The position numbers and the translations under genes are program-made. From JAYQKL01 sp038142705 (lineage in GTDB: Bacteria > Pseudomonadota > Alphaproteobacteria > RS24), in contig OZ244224.1 in the NCBI GenBank assembly GCA_965217015.1, forward strand, positions 620,001-684,000: a stretch of DNA of 64,000 nucleotides. Direction: 5' to 3'. The notes under the pieces are model-generated. The model was not told the origin of the DNA. It made no database searches and saw only the letters and a program-made list of their open reading frames with translations. Below are positions 8,293 through 17,405 of this stretch, piece after piece. Every line of letters starts with the position of its first letter. The stretch's first letter is position 1.

Positions 8293-10248
8293 ATGTTCGT
8301 TTCAAAACATCAGCAACAAAAGACATATAGAAAATATCAAACAGGCTTTATATCCATATTGCTCAGCTTAACGGTGATGGCCTGCGATCAGGCGCCAAGC
8401 AATCAAACAGAAAAGCAGAATGATAAGCCTATAACGCAGGCTGATACTTCCCCTTCTGCCCCCTCTATTCCGCAAGAAGTTTATTGGGGTGATTTGCATG
8501 TTCATTCCCGCCTGTCGATGGATTCTTTTTCTTTCGGTAATGATAATTTATCCCCTGAGGACGCGTTTCGCTTTGCCAAAGGCGAAGCAATCCAAGCGCA
8601 TACAGGTGTTATGGCGCAATTAAAAGAACCGCTGGATTTTCTATTGGTTTCTGACCATGCCGAATATTTGGGCGTGATTGCTTCGGTCATTGACAAAAAA
8701 CATGGCATTCAAAACACCGCGCTCGGGCAGCGATGGGAAAAATGGATTGCTGAAGGCAGAGCTGCTGATGTGCTGAATGAATTTGTTTCTATGATAGATA
8801 ATGCTGGCACAACCAAAGCTGACACAGAAACCCTTAAAAAAGAAATGAATTATCCAGATGATGAATTTTTCAACACAGTCTGGAATGAGATGACACAAAT
8901 GGCCGAGCGGCACAATGAGCCTGGTAAATTTACCGCCTTTACAGGCTATGAGTGGACATCAATGGTTGATGGTGACAATTTACACCGCGTGGTCTTATTC
9001 CGTGATGGCCCTGAAGTCACCCGCAATATTGTGCCAATTTCATCAATTGATAGCACAGACCCTGAATATTTATGGGCGCAGCTCGCCGCTTATGAAAAAG
9101 AAACTGGCGGACAAGTTATGGCAATACCCCATAATGGCAATATTTCGGAGGGGCGACAGTTTTCAGGCTTTCGCAATAATGGCGAACCCTTCAACACAGC
9201 CTATGCGAAAATGCGCATTCGGTGGGAGCCAGTTGTTGAGATGACACAAGTTAAAGGTGACAGCGAAACCCACCCGTTAATCTCACCAGATGATGAATTT
9301 GCTGACTTTGAAAATTGGGACGAAACAGATATTGCCAACACGCCCTATCCGGAAGAAAAATTAAAAGAAATTGTCACGGGCGGATATGCCCGGCCGAGCC
9401 TGAAAGCAGGTTTAGCGCATGAAGAAAAACTGGGCGTTAACCCGTTCAAATTTGGCATGATTGGCAGCACAGATTCACACACAGTTATGGCAACCGCAGA
9501 TTCTGATAATTATTATGGGAAATTTGTTGATTCCGAACCAACACCAGACCGTCTAACCAGCAAAATGGGTGGTATTTTGTGGGATAATCGCTTGCTCAGC
9601 GCGTCGGGTTATGCCGCGGTTTGGGCGCAAGAAAACACCCGCGCTTCCCTGTTTGATGCGCTTAAGCGCAAGGAAGTTTATGCAACCACAGGCCCGCGCA
9701 TTGTCTTGCGCTTTTTCGGAGGCTGGGATTATACCGAAGCCGACCTTAACCATGCGCAAATGGCGCAAATCGGTTACGATAAAGGCGTGCCGATGGGCGG
9801 CGATTTAAGCACCGCTCAAGGCAAGGCACCTCGTTTTTTAATCACCGCGACAAAAGACCCGAACGGCGCCAATCTGGACCGCGTGCAAATTGTCAAAGGC
9901 TGGCTTGATGAAAATGGCCAAACCCAAGAGAAAATCTTTGATGTATCATGGGCTGGCGAGCGCACCCTCAATAGCATCACCGGCAAATTGCCTGCGATTG
10001 GCTCCACAGTGAATGTGCAAACCGCCAGCTATCGTCAAGATATTGGTGCAGTTGAATTGGCCACGCTCTGGGAGGACCCTGAATTTGATGCCAGCCAGAG
10101 AAGTTTTTACTATGTGCGGGTTCTGGAGATACCAACCCCGCGTTGGACGACTTATGACGCGGCGCGCTATGGTTTAGAATTACCGAAAGATGTGCCGGCC
10201 ATTATTCAAGAGCGGGTTTATTCTTCACCCATTTGGTACACACCATAA
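8293..10248 (+). CDS. DUF3604 family lipoprotein (PHP-like metal hydrolase fold)
   Basis: Large exported protein of the DUF3604 family, whose biochemical role is not known to me. It starts at the ATG at 8293 behind GGAG; an ATG 18 bp upstream in frame (8275) is a weaker alternative. The N-terminus has a lipoprotein signal ending LTVMACDQ. The mature part has the metal-ligand-like motifs of PHP-type hydrolases: GDLHVHSRLS, LLVSDHAEYLG, a GYEWTS Glu, IPHNGN and GSTDSHT. About 650 residues is the family's usual length. The next two genes follow closely (21 bp, then a 4-bp overlap), forming a DUF3604-prolyl isomerase-HupE operon that I have seen conserved in marine bacteria without an assigned function. 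Confidence 0.9.
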   Translation: MFVSKHQQQKTYRKYQTGFISILLSLTVMACDQAPSNQTEKQNDKPITQADTSPSAPSIPQEVYWGDLHVHSRLSMDSFSFGNDNLSPEDAFRFAKGEAIQAHTGVMAQLKEPLDFLLVSDHAEYLGVIASVIDKKHGIQNTALGQRWEKWIAEGRAADVLNEFVSMIDNAGTTKADTETLKKEMNYPDDEFFNTVWNEMTQMAERHNEPGKFTAFTGYEWTSMVDGDNLHRVVLFRDGPEVTRNIVPISSIDSTDPEYLWAQLAAYEKETGGQVMAIPHNGNISEGRQFSGFRNNGEPFNTAYAKMRIRWEPVVEMTQVKGDSETHPLISPDDEFADFENWDETDIANTPYPEEKLKEIVTGGYARPSLKAGLAHEEKLGVNPFKFGMIGSTDSHTVMATADSDNYYGKFVDSEPTPDRLTSKMGGILWDNRLLSASGYAAVWAQENTRASLFDALKRKEVYATTGPRIVLRFFGGWDYTEADLNHAQMAQIGYDKGVPMGGDLSTAQGKAPRFLITATKDPNGANLDRVQIVKGWLDENGQTQEKIFDVSWAGERTLNSITGKLPAIGSTVNVQTASYRQDIGAVELATLWEDPEFDASQRSFYYVRVLEIPTPRWTTYDAARYGLELPKDVPAIIQERVYSSPIWYTP

Positions 10249-10269
10249 GGCCGAAAAGTTAACTACCCC

Positions 10270-11115
10270 ATGCGCCAAATATTAAAAAAGGCTTTGCGCG
10301 AACCTATTGTGGTTTTTCTGCTCATCTCTAGCGCGTTCTATATGGTCTATCAGAACCATCAGACGCGGAATAACCCTGACATGATTGTCGTGAGCCAGCA
10401 AAAGCTTGAGGCTTTTATTCAATATCGCCAACGGCGTTTTGATAGCCAGTCTGTGAGCGAAAAACTAGCGCAGATGAGTGCTGAAGAAAAAGAACAGCTG
10501 ATTGAAGACTATGTATTTGAAGAAGTCATGGTGCGAGAAGCGCGGGCGTTACAACTTGATGCGAGCGATTATATTATTCGTCAACGGCTAATCCAAAAAC
10601 TCGAATTTCTTGATGAAGAAAAAGCGCCAGAAATCAAAGAAGCCGATTTGCGCGATTGGTATGAAAACAATCAAGCCACATATAAAGAGCCCGCATTGAT
10701 AAGTTTTGAACATGTGTTTTTCAAAATCAATCCTGATACGCCACGAGAAGAGGCAGAGGCGCAAGCGCAGCAAAGAGCCATAGATTATCGCACCAATAAG
10801 GGCAAATCAGACCGCTTTGCCTATCATAATTTTTATCAAAAACGCGATATAGAACTGGTGCAAAGCCATTTTGGAGCGGGTTTTGCGGCAGAAGTTTTTG
10901 CGCGCCCTGCCAAGCCTAACCAATGGCAAGGGCCACTTAAATCGCGCTTTGGGTTTCATCTGGTTAAAATTTCATACAAACAAGAACAAAGAAAAATGAC
11001 TTTTGAGCAGGCCAGAAATCTTGTGCTGCATGATTACAGACAAGCGCAGAAAATAAAGCGGCGACAAAAATTAGCGGAACAGTATTTGAAAAACTATCAA
11101 TTGGTTATCGAATGA
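10270..11115 (+). CDS. membrane-anchored parvulin-type peptidyl-prolyl cis-trans isomerase
   Basis: Predicted periplasmic folding factor. After a short basic segment it has one N-terminal membrane anchor (EPIVVFLLISSAFYMVYQ, about residues 12-29), a SurA-like helical region and a C-terminal parvulin domain (from EPALISFEHVFFKI to FGFHLVKISYKQEQ). It has 281 residues. Its stop overlaps the ATG of the HupE-like gene by 4 bp, so the two are translationally coupled. The setting suggests that it helps fold or stabilise the exported DUF3604 protein or the HupE-like protein; that is inference from gene order only. Confidence 0.88.
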   Translation: MRQILKKALREPIVVFLLISSAFYMVYQNHQTRNNPDMIVVSQQKLEAFIQYRQRRFDSQSVSEKLAQMSAEEKEQLIEDYVFEEVMVREARALQLDASDYIIRQRLIQKLEFLDEEKAPEIKEADLRDWYENNQATYKEPALISFEHVFFKINPDTPREEAEAQAQQRAIDYRTNKGKSDRFAYHNFYQKRDIELVQSHFGAGFAAEVFARPAKPNQWQGPLKSRFGFHLVKISYKQEQRKMTFEQARNLVLHDYRQAQKIKRRQKLAEQYLKNYQLVIE

Positions 11116-12203
11116 AACAGATAAACCTGCGCCTGTCTCATACGAGAAAACACTCTTTTCTAAACCCGAGCCTTTGGCTTTCCTGTTTCTGCCTCAGCAT
11201 TTGTTTATTAACAAATCCGGTAGTAGCGCATGACCCGCGCCCGCTCAAAATTGATATTACCCATATAAATTCAGACGGACATGTTGTGGTGAAATGGAAA
11301 ACACCAGCCGCCCTGCCCTATAAAAGCCGCCCCTTTGTGGAACTTGTAGCCCCTTGCCAGCCGCATTCTGAAGTTTTGGAAAGCCGCCAGACCAATGCTT
11401 ATTTTGCGCGCCAAGATTATCTCTGCCCGCAAACGGAAAATGCTGCCATAAAGCTGCGTATTATTTATCCATATGGCAATCCATCACTCGCCAGCTTTAT
11501 CAAATATCAGGCCTCAGATAGGCTTGCAACGCCACCCATAACGCACATGCTCGCGCCAGACAGATTGATATGGGAGGTGCCACATGGAATATCCGAAACA
11601 AAAAACCGCGCCGCGCCGATTTATCTTCAACTTGGATTCACGCATATATTAGAAGGCTGGGACCATTTGCTATTTTTGCTTTGCCTCATCATTTTAAGCG
11701 CCACGCCAAAGCGCTTATTATTAGGCATTACAGGCTTCACCGTTTCACACAGTATCAGCCTCGCTGCCGCCAGTCTTGGCCTTGTCAGCGTACCTATTTT
11801 GCTTGTGGAAGCGCTTATCGCCTTGAGCATTGTGTTTCTGGCTTCTGAAATCCTGCGGCAGGACAAAAACACACTGGCTTGGCGCTATCCTGTTATCACA
11901 GCGTTTTTCTTTGGTTTATTGCACGGATTTGGCTTTGCAAATGTGCTGTTTCATTTAGGTCTGCCAGAAGGAAACATTATCGGCGCGCTTTTGTTTTTTA
12001 ATCTTGGCGTAGAGTTTGGACAAATTGTTTTTGTGCTTTCTCTGCTTATGTTGGCTTATCTTTTACGGCTGCCAATAAGCCAATTTGTTACCGCCCATCA
12101 GCGCCACCATCTCAACCAATATACGCAAAAAACGATTGTCATAAGCGCTGGCCTGCTGGCAGGCTATTGGAGTGTTGAGCGTTTTCTCGCTTTGTTTGCT
12201 TGA
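11112..12203 (+). CDS. HupE/UreJ family membrane protein with exported N-terminal domain
   Basis: Protein of 363 residues with a signal peptide (LSCFCLSICLLTNPVVAHD), an extracytoplasmic domain of about 150 residues and a C-terminal HupE/UreJ membrane domain of about six helices. Family motifs visible are GFTHILEGWDHLLFLLCL, ITGFTVSHSISLAAASLG, GLLHGFGFANV and FNLGVEFGQIVFVL, whose His, Asp and Glu residues suggest divalent-metal binding as in nickel permeases. In the stand-alone form next to DUF3604 and a prolyl isomerase its substrate is not known. It is the last gene of the operon, followed by a terminator shared with the convergent receptor gene. Confidence 0.88.
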   Translation: MKQINLRLSHTRKHSFLNPSLWLSCFCLSICLLTNPVVAHDPRPLKIDITHINSDGHVVVKWKTPAALPYKSRPFVELVAPCQPHSEVLESRQTNAYFARQDYLCPQTENAAIKLRIIYPYGNPSLASFIKYQASDRLATPPITHMLAPDRLIWEVPHGISETKNRAAPIYLQLGFTHILEGWDHLLFLLCLIILSATPKRLLLGITGFTVSHSISLAAASLGLVSVPILLVEALIALSIVFLASEILRQDKNTLAWRYPVITAFFFGLLHGFGFANVLFHLGLPEGNIIGALLFFNLGVEFGQIVFVLSLLMLAYLLRLPISQFVTAHQRHHLNQYTQKTIVISAGLLAGYWSVERFLALFA

Positions 12204-12220
12204 AATTTTAGGCAAATAAA

Positions 12221-12251
12221 AAACCCCCGCCGCTTATCGCGACAGGGGTTT
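12221..12251. terminator. bidirectional terminator between HupE-like gene and TonB-dependent receptor
   Basis: AAACCCC at 12221-12227 pairs with GGGGTTT at 12245-12251 across a 17-nt loop, lying in the short gap between two convergent stops. A-rich sequence on the left and a T-rich stretch on the right make it usable from both directions. Confidence 0.6.
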
Positions 12252-12274
12252 AATATTTTGTCTATCGGTTTGAC

Positions 12275-14518
12275 TTAAAATTCAAACCCGACAGTCATGC
12301 CAAAATGGCGACGCTTTGCAGGTGTTGCAAAAGCAAAAGCACCAGCATCAAAAGGACGCTCAATTCGGCCACCTTCTTCTAGAACATCATTACCAAAGAC
12401 AGTGAGTTTGACTTTTTGGCCACCCGCAGTCTCTGTTGTGTAAGTCGCTGACAAATCGAGAACCTCGAAGCTGTCAACTGTGATGTCTGGACCTGTAGCA
12501 AAACTGTAAGTTGCTGGGTTATAACGACCATAATAGTCATCTGTGAACTTAAAGTTACCAGCAAGCACCAAGTCACCTTTGCTTAAAGGCATAAAATACT
12601 CAGCACCAATACTCGCAGTCAATTCAGGTGCAAAGATAAGACGCGCATTATCCTTCACATCAACGCCGTTATAAAGAAACTCTTTATATTCAGCGTCAAG
12701 GATACCAACAGCCGCTCTGAAAGTGAGCTGGTCATTCGGGCTATAAGAACCTTCTAATTCCAACCCTTCAATTTCAGCTTCACCCGCATTCACAACAAAG
12801 GTACATGTTGGGGCACATAACGGGTCGGCACCGGGATCACCTGCACCAACAACGATGTTTTCTTGCTTGTCTTCATATTCTGACATGAAAGCTGTGATGT
12901 TAAGGATAAGCTTATTATCCATTAGCTCACTGCGCATACCAATTTCAAAATTGGTTACCTCTTCAGCGTCATATGGACCGTAATCTAATACGCCATTTGC
13001 ACCGCCAATACGGCCACCAACACCACGAGACTGCCAGCCACCTGAACGATAACCAGTTGAATAGGAGCCATAAACCATACCGAAGTTGGTTTCACGCTGA
13101 AGTATCAAACGATGTGTCAGATTGTCATCTGAATAAGTATCTTTAAACGATCTTGCAGCATTACGGGCAAGCTTAGCAGCAGCACTTGCATAATTATTTG
13201 TATCAAGCGTCTTTTCTTCTTCCGTATAACGCAGACCAGCAGTCACAGACCACAACTCATTGATATCGTAATTCAACTCACCAAATAGAGCCTGCGCTTC
13301 ACCTTCCTGACCTGAGCGGAAATTCTGAATAGGACCAGAGTCAATAAATGCGTCAGTTTCAAGATAATACAGACCCACGACATAGTTCAAAGGCCCTTCT
13401 AAATCAGAAATTAACTGAAACTCTTGCGAGCGTTGCTCATAAGTCTGGTCACGCACAACTGGGAAAACAATACCAGGACCACCCCATGAGGTAATGTCCA
13501 TCAGTTCATCAAACTCCTGATGAGATGTAATAGACTTCAAAGTGTAGTTACCTAAATCCCATTCCATATTCAGAGTTAGATTATTACCCTGAATACCACT
13601 AACGAATGGAACACCGCTATAGGTTGTTCCGTAATCATTTTGACGAGACAAGTTTCCAGAAACATCAACACCATTCAATGCAAAAAAGGCACCAGTTGGA
13701 GATGTAATACCCAGCAGATTATGCTCTGAGTTATCGTTGTAGTTATCCAGCGTTAACTGAGCAGAAAAATCATCTGTGAAGTCATAGGCTACTGAAATGC
13801 TTGCCGTTTGCAGATCACGTGCTGGACGCGTTTCACCGCGTGTCACGTTATACATGAACGAGTCGCTTTCCAGATTACGAAGTGCAATTTTAACACCGCC
13901 CTTATCGCCTAATGGCATATTTGCCACGAGTTTGACGTCCTGACGGTTATCCTCTTCGATACCAATCTGAACTTTAAGGCCATATTCACCCGTTGGTTTA
14001 GAGCGCTTAATGTTAATCACACCACCAATTGTGTTACGACCAAACAATGTACCCTGCGGCCCACGCAAAACTTCAACAGCTTCAAGGTCAAACAAATCAA
14101 GGTCAACACCCGCATTTGATGCCTGTGGTACGCCATCGATGACCACACCAACAGTAGGCTCAAAGCTTTTTTCAAGGTCGTCAAATGCCAGACCACGAAT
14201 GGAAGCACTCAATGCACCACCAGCAAAAGCCATGTCGTTCATCTCTACATTGGGTACCAGCTTTTCAATATCTTGAACTTGGCTAATATTACCTCTTTCG
14301 AGCTGTGTTGGTGACAAAGCAGAAACAGCAACCGGCACGTCTTGAATTGATTCAGAACGTTTACGGGCTGTTACAATCACCTCATCAATGCCGCCGGACT
14401 GGGCCACTGCCGTGCCAGTCATCGCGACAAAACTTGTTGTCCCAAGCATAACAGCACCCAAAAGGCCTGCCACTGGAACATTGGCCATAAGAGCCAATTT
14501 TTTTCTATCAAAGACCAT
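12275..14518 (-). CDS. TonB-dependent outer-membrane receptor
   Basis: Outer-membrane transporter that imports a ligand with energy from TonB/ExbBD. It has a signal peptide (LLGAVMLGTTSFVAMTGTAVAQ), an N-terminal TonB-box region (GGIDEVIVTARKRSESIQDV), a plug domain (RGPQGTLFGRNTIGGVINIK) and a 22-strand-type barrel ending in the aromatic terminus FGMTVGFEF. From the chosen start it is 747 residues. The ATG at 14516-14518 follows a strong GGAGGG site; the longer frame beginning at 14545 has none. It belongs to the broad iron-complex/catecholate-like group found beside catabolic genes in alphaproteobacteria; the ligand cannot be read from sequence. It is divergent from an SDR and an RraA-like gene, which may use the imported compound. 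Confidence 0.92.
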   Translation of the reverse strand: MVFDRKKLALMANVPVAGLLGAVMLGTTSFVAMTGTAVAQSGGIDEVIVTARKRSESIQDVPVAVSALSPTQLERGNISQVQDIEKLVPNVEMNDMAFAGGALSASIRGLAFDDLEKSFEPTVGVVIDGVPQASNAGVDLDLFDLEAVEVLRGPQGTLFGRNTIGGVINIKRSKPTGEYGLKVQIGIEEDNRQDVKLVANMPLGDKGGVKIALRNLESDSFMYNVTRGETRPARDLQTASISVAYDFTDDFSAQLTLDNYNDNSEHNLLGITSPTGAFFALNGVDVSGNLSRQNDYGTTYSGVPFVSGIQGNNLTLNMEWDLGNYTLKSITSHQEFDELMDITSWGGPGIVFPVVRDQTYEQRSQEFQLISDLEGPLNYVVGLYYLETDAFIDSGPIQNFRSGQEGEAQALFGELNYDINELWSVTAGLRYTEEEKTLDTNNYASAAAKLARNAARSFKDTYSDDNLTHRLILQRETNFGMVYGSYSTGYRSGGWQSRGVGGRIGGANGVLDYGPYDAEEVTNFEIGMRSELMDNKLILNITAFMSEYEDKQENIVVGAGDPGADPLCAPTCTFVVNAGEAEIEGLELEGSYSPNDQLTFRAAVGILDAEYKEFLYNGVDVKDNARLIFAPELTASIGAEYFMPLSKGDLVLAGNFKFTDDYYGRYNPATYSFATGPDITVDSFEVLDLSATYTTETAGGQKVKLTVFGNDVLEEGGRIERPFDAGAFAFATPAKRRHFGMTVGFEF

Positions 14519-14760
14519 TACGATCCCTCCATTTATATGCATCACTAAATTAGCAATGTAAGAAAACTACATTTATTCTTTAAATATCAGACCTGATTTA
14601 TTGTTTAGTTTTACGGAAACTCAAATAATTGCAAAAATATGTTGCAAATAAAGCACACAGCGTTTGGCACGCGAAATCCGCATTAAATTTGGATTTTTCT
14701 TTCATTTTCAAGCGAGTGTTTTAAGCTCATTAAATGTAAATACATCAAAGGGGAACAGAC

Positions 14761-15504
14761 ATGACAAAACTCGCAAATCGCAAAGCTATCATCACCGGCG
14801 GCGCATCTGGCATTGGCGAAGCTATAGCACAGGCATTTTTAGCAGAAGGCGCAGAGGTATTTGTCGTTGATTTGCCCAATAAAGAGTTGGCTCAAACTTA
14901 TGGCAACACCCCAAAGGCACATATTTTGGAACAAGATATTACAGCAGAAAATGCAGCCGAAACAATTGTCGCTGGCGCGATTGACGCCATGGGCAGTTTT
15001 GATGTTTTGGTCAATAATGCTGGCGTCGCGATTGGCAGCGAGCTTGAAACCACAACAGATGAACTTTGGGACCAGATTATGGGCATTAATGTCACCGCTA
15101 TGTTTAAAGTTTCGCGTGCTGCCCTGCCCGAGCTTAAGAAAAGCGGCACGGGCCGTATCATCAATCTAGGTTCCATCATGTCAGATATGGGCGGGCCGAA
15201 TTTATTTGTTTATGGCACTTCCAAACATGCGGTGGCGGGTATGACAAAATCAATGGCGGTTGATTTGGGGCAATATGGCATTACCGCAAACTATCTCCAG
15301 CCTGGCTCCATCATTACGCCGCTTTCAGCACCATTTTTTGAAGATGAGGATTTCAAAAATTATTGGGAGGAAAAAGCGCCCATGGGTCGCATTGGCGTGC
15401 CAAGCGATGTTGCACATGCGGCGGTTTTCTTGGCCAGTGAAGAGACGCAATTTATTTCTGGTCTCGGCCTGAATGTCGATGGCGGCGCGATTGTTAAGTT
15501 TTAA
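14761..15504 (+). CDS. short-chain dehydrogenase/reductase (SDR) family oxidoreductase
   Basis: NAD(P)-dependent oxidoreductase of the classical SDR type, 247 residues. The cofactor motif TGGASGIGEAIA is at about residues 12-23, NNAGVAIG at about 84-91, and the catalytic Ser/Tyr/Lys are in GSIMSD and YGTSKHAVAG. An Asp after the second strand (FVVDLPN) favours NAD(H). The start has an AAAGGGGA site. An RraA-like gene starts 16 bp after its stop, and the divergent TonB-dependent receptor is 242 bp away; together they look like a small catabolic locus. The substrate is unknown. Confidence 0.9.
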   Translation: MTKLANRKAIITGGASGIGEAIAQAFLAEGAEVFVVDLPNKELAQTYGNTPKAHILEQDITAENAAETIVAGAIDAMGSFDVLVNNAGVAIGSELETTTDELWDQIMGINVTAMFKVSRAALPELKKSGTGRIINLGSIMSDMGGPNLFVYGTSKHAVAGMTKSMAVDLGQYGITANYLQPGSIITPLSAPFFEDEDFKNYWEEKAPMGRIGVPSDVAHAAVFLASEETQFISGLGLNVDGGAIVKF

Positions 15505-15520
15505 GGCCGAAGGAAATCAA

Positions 15521-16018
15521 ATGACCAGCCCTGCAACAACCGACCTTTCCGATGCTTATAGCGATGATGCTGCTGCAAACTTACGATATTTAGCGCCCGG
15601 CTATCACGATTATGGCGGCTTGACGGCCTTTCACGGACAAGTTGTGACACTGGCGAGTTTTGAGGATAACACCAAACTTCGTGCGCAAGTAGAGACAGCG
15701 GGTCATGGTCGGGTATTGGTTGTCGATGGCGGCGGCTCGCACAGATGCGCGCTCTTGGGTGGTAATTTAGCACAACTCGCGGCGCAAAATGGCTGGGCTG
15801 GAATTGTCATTCATGGCTGTGTGCGCGACAGGGAAGAAATAGCCGCAGAGGCCGTTGGTGTGAAGGCGCTGAACACCCACCCTAAAAAAAGCGTGAAACG
15901 CGATTTGGGGGAGCTGAATGTGCCTGTCACTTTTAGCGGTGTGACCATACACCCAGATGACTGGCTTTATGCTGATGGCGATGGGGTGCTTATTTCAGCC
16001 AAAGAATTAAAACTTTAA
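15521..16018 (+). CDS. rraA: RraA family protein (4-hydroxy-4-methyl-2-oxoglutarate aldolase / RNase E regulator fold)
   Basis: Small trimeric RraA-fold protein. It begins TTDLSDAYSDDAAANLRYLA, has the central GHGRVLVVDGGGSHRCALLGG motif and the GIVIHGCVRDREEIA motif carrying the metal-binding Arg-Asp pair. These catalytic residues suggest HMG/oxaloacetate aldolase chemistry, while E. coli RraA inhibits RNase E; the sequence alone cannot decide. The ATG at 15521 follows GAAGGA; an in-frame ATG 48 bp upstream overlaps the SDR gene and lacks a site. Coupling with an SDR and a nutrient receptor favours the aldolase role. Confidence 0.85.
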   Translation: MTSPATTDLSDAYSDDAAANLRYLAPGYHDYGGLTAFHGQVVTLASFEDNTKLRAQVETAGHGRVLVVDGGGSHRCALLGGNLAQLAAQNGWAGIVIHGCVRDREEIAAEAVGVKALNTHPKKSVKRDLGELNVPVTFSGVTIHPDDWLYADGDGVLISAKELKL

Positions 16019-16076
16019 CACACAAGTTTTTCGGGCATATCTTGCAAATTCATACAACACGCCTTATTTAAACAAT

Positions 16077-16403
16077 ATGGAAAATATTCAAGTTACAGAC
16101 AGCGCCATCGCGCAAGTTGCCAAGATTCTTTCACAAGAAGCTGAGGGTGCAATGTTGCGCGTTTCCGTTCAAGGCGGCGGGTGCTCTGGTTTTCAATATC
16201 ATTTCGCGATTGATGACACGGCACTGGAAGACGATTTGCAACTATCCGATGGCGGCGTCACTGTTCTAATCGACGCCATGTCGCAAGAATTTTTGCAAGG
16301 TGCCGTGATTGACTGGGTTGATGATTTAATCGGTGCAAGTTTCCAGATACAAAACCCCAATGCCACTGCTGCCTGTGGTTGCGGCACATCTTTTTCGGTC
16401 TGA
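16077..16403 (+). CDS. erpA: iron-sulfur cluster insertion protein ErpA (A-type carrier)
   Basis: A-type Fe-S carrier of 108 residues that delivers clusters to apo-proteins. The three conserved cysteines are in GGGCSGFQYHF (about residues 34-44) and CGCGTSFSV at the C-terminus. The spacing and the C-terminal CGCG match ErpA/IscA. The xth gene starts 3 bp after its stop. Two clients of such carriers, IlvD and possibly complex I, are also represented in this window. Confidence 0.93.
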   Translation: MENIQVTDSAIAQVAKILSQEAEGAMLRVSVQGGGCSGFQYHFAIDDTALEDDLQLSDGGVTVLIDAMSQEFLQGAVIDWVDDLIGASFQIQNPNATAACGCGTSFSV

Positions 16404-16406
16404 CCC

Positions 16407-17195
16407 ATGCGCATTGCCAGCTGGAATGTGAACTCAATCAAAGCGCGCCTGCCCAATGTTGTCCGCTGGCTTGAGGAAGAAAAGCCTGATATTGCCTGTT
16501 TGCAAGAATTAAAATGTGTGGACGAGGCGTTTCCGCGCAGTGAAATTGAGTCGCTGGGCTATAATATCGAAACGCATGGACAAAAAACCTATAATGGTGT
16601 CGCGCTGTTATCGCGCCTGCCGCTGGAAGATGTTTCGCGTGGCCTCCCCGATTTTGAAGATGAACAAGCCCGCTATATTGAGGCGGTGGTTTCTACCGAA
16701 CAGGGCGCCTTGCGCGTTGCTTCGCTATATTTGCCCAATGGCAATCCGGTTGAAGGCGGCACGGGCCCAAAATATCGCTATAAGCTGGATTGGATGGCGG
16801 CGCTGGAAAAACACGCCAAAACCTTGTTGAGCTATGAAGAAGCATTTGTGCTGGCGGGGGATTATAATGTGATACCCACCCCGGCTGATACGCATGACCC
16901 CGAGGCTTGGGAAGGTGATGCGCTGTTTCGGCCTGAAACCCATGCGGCTTATCGGCGCCTGCTCAATCTTGGCCTGACCGAGGCGCTGTCCACCCTGCGC
17001 CATACAGGTGACGACACTTACACATTTTGGGATTATCAAGGCGGTGCGCGCCGCCGCAATCATGGTATTCGCATTGACCATCATTTGCTGTCGCCACTGG
17101 CCGCAGATAAGCTTGAAAATGTGCATATAGACGCCCACACACGCGATTGGGAAAAACCGTCAGACCATGTGCCCATCGTGATGGAACTGGCATAA
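16407..17195 (+). CDS. xth: exodeoxyribonuclease III
   Basis: Abasic-site endonuclease and 3' exonuclease used in base-excision repair, 262 residues. Endonuclease/exonuclease/phosphatase motifs are in order: WNVNSIKARLP, LQELKCVDEAFP with catalytic Glu, GDYNVIPTPADTHDP, RIDHHLLSP and the C-terminal DHVPIVMEL. It is tightly packed behind erpA, an association seen in many alphaproteobacteria. Confidence 0.95.
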   Translation: MRIASWNVNSIKARLPNVVRWLEEEKPDIACLQELKCVDEAFPRSEIESLGYNIETHGQKTYNGVALLSRLPLEDVSRGLPDFEDEQARYIEAVVSTEQGALRVASLYLPNGNPVEGGTGPKYRYKLDWMAALEKHAKTLLSYEEAFVLAGDYNVIPTPADTHDPEAWEGDALFRPETHAAYRRLLNLGLTEALSTLRHTGDDTYTFWDYQGGARRRNHGIRIDHHLLSPLAADKLENVHIDAHTRDWEKPSDHVPIVMELA

Positions 17196-17258
17196 GCGCA
17201 CCGCTAGCCGCCTTTAATTGAATCAGCTACTTTACAACAGCTTTAACTGGAGGCTTTC

Positions 17259-17351
17259 ATGACCCAAAAAATTCGTCTTTTCATCATCACTGCATCAGCT
17301 CTGGCCTTAAGCGCCTGTAGCCTTGATGTCCCGTTTATCCCAGGAATTTAA
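17259..17351 (+). CDS. small lipoprotein, 30 residues
   Basis: Very small gene between xth and the Doc module. The ATG at 17259 follows a strong GGAGG site 5 bp upstream. The protein is MTQKIRLFIITASALALSAC followed by SLDVPFIPGI: a basic start, hydrophobic core, lipobox LSAC and only ten residues after the lipidated cysteine. It resembles very short lipoproteins of the LptM/entericidin size class, but I do not recognise a family. The last part of the gene (LDVPFIPGI) recurs in translation 690 bp downstream; see the repeat entry. Confidence 0.7.
   Translation: MTQKIRLFIITASALALSACSLDVPFIPGI
17321..17351 (+). repeat. imperfect direct repeat, copy 1 (3' end of small lipoprotein gene)
   Basis: The end of the lipoprotein gene shares CCTTGATGT-x-CCGTTTAT and a following GGxATTTA with 18011-18041. 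In the corresponding frame the two copies read LDVPFIPGI and LDVPFILGI. The copies flank the antitoxin-doc pair, as if the module had been inserted or duplicated into the end of a gene. Confidence 0.55.
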
Positions 17352-17357
17352 GGGGAT

Positions 17358-17387
17358 TTGCTTAAAGAGCGTGCATTGTGTTATCAT
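17358..17387 (+). promoter_or_regulatory. possible sigma-70 promoter of the Doc module
   Basis: TTGCTT at 17358-17363 and TATCAT at 17382-17387 are separated by 18 bp and lie just upstream of the antitoxin gene. This is a by-eye match only. Confidence 0.3.
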
Positions 17388-17405
17388 CGCCCTCTAGATT
17401 AACTG

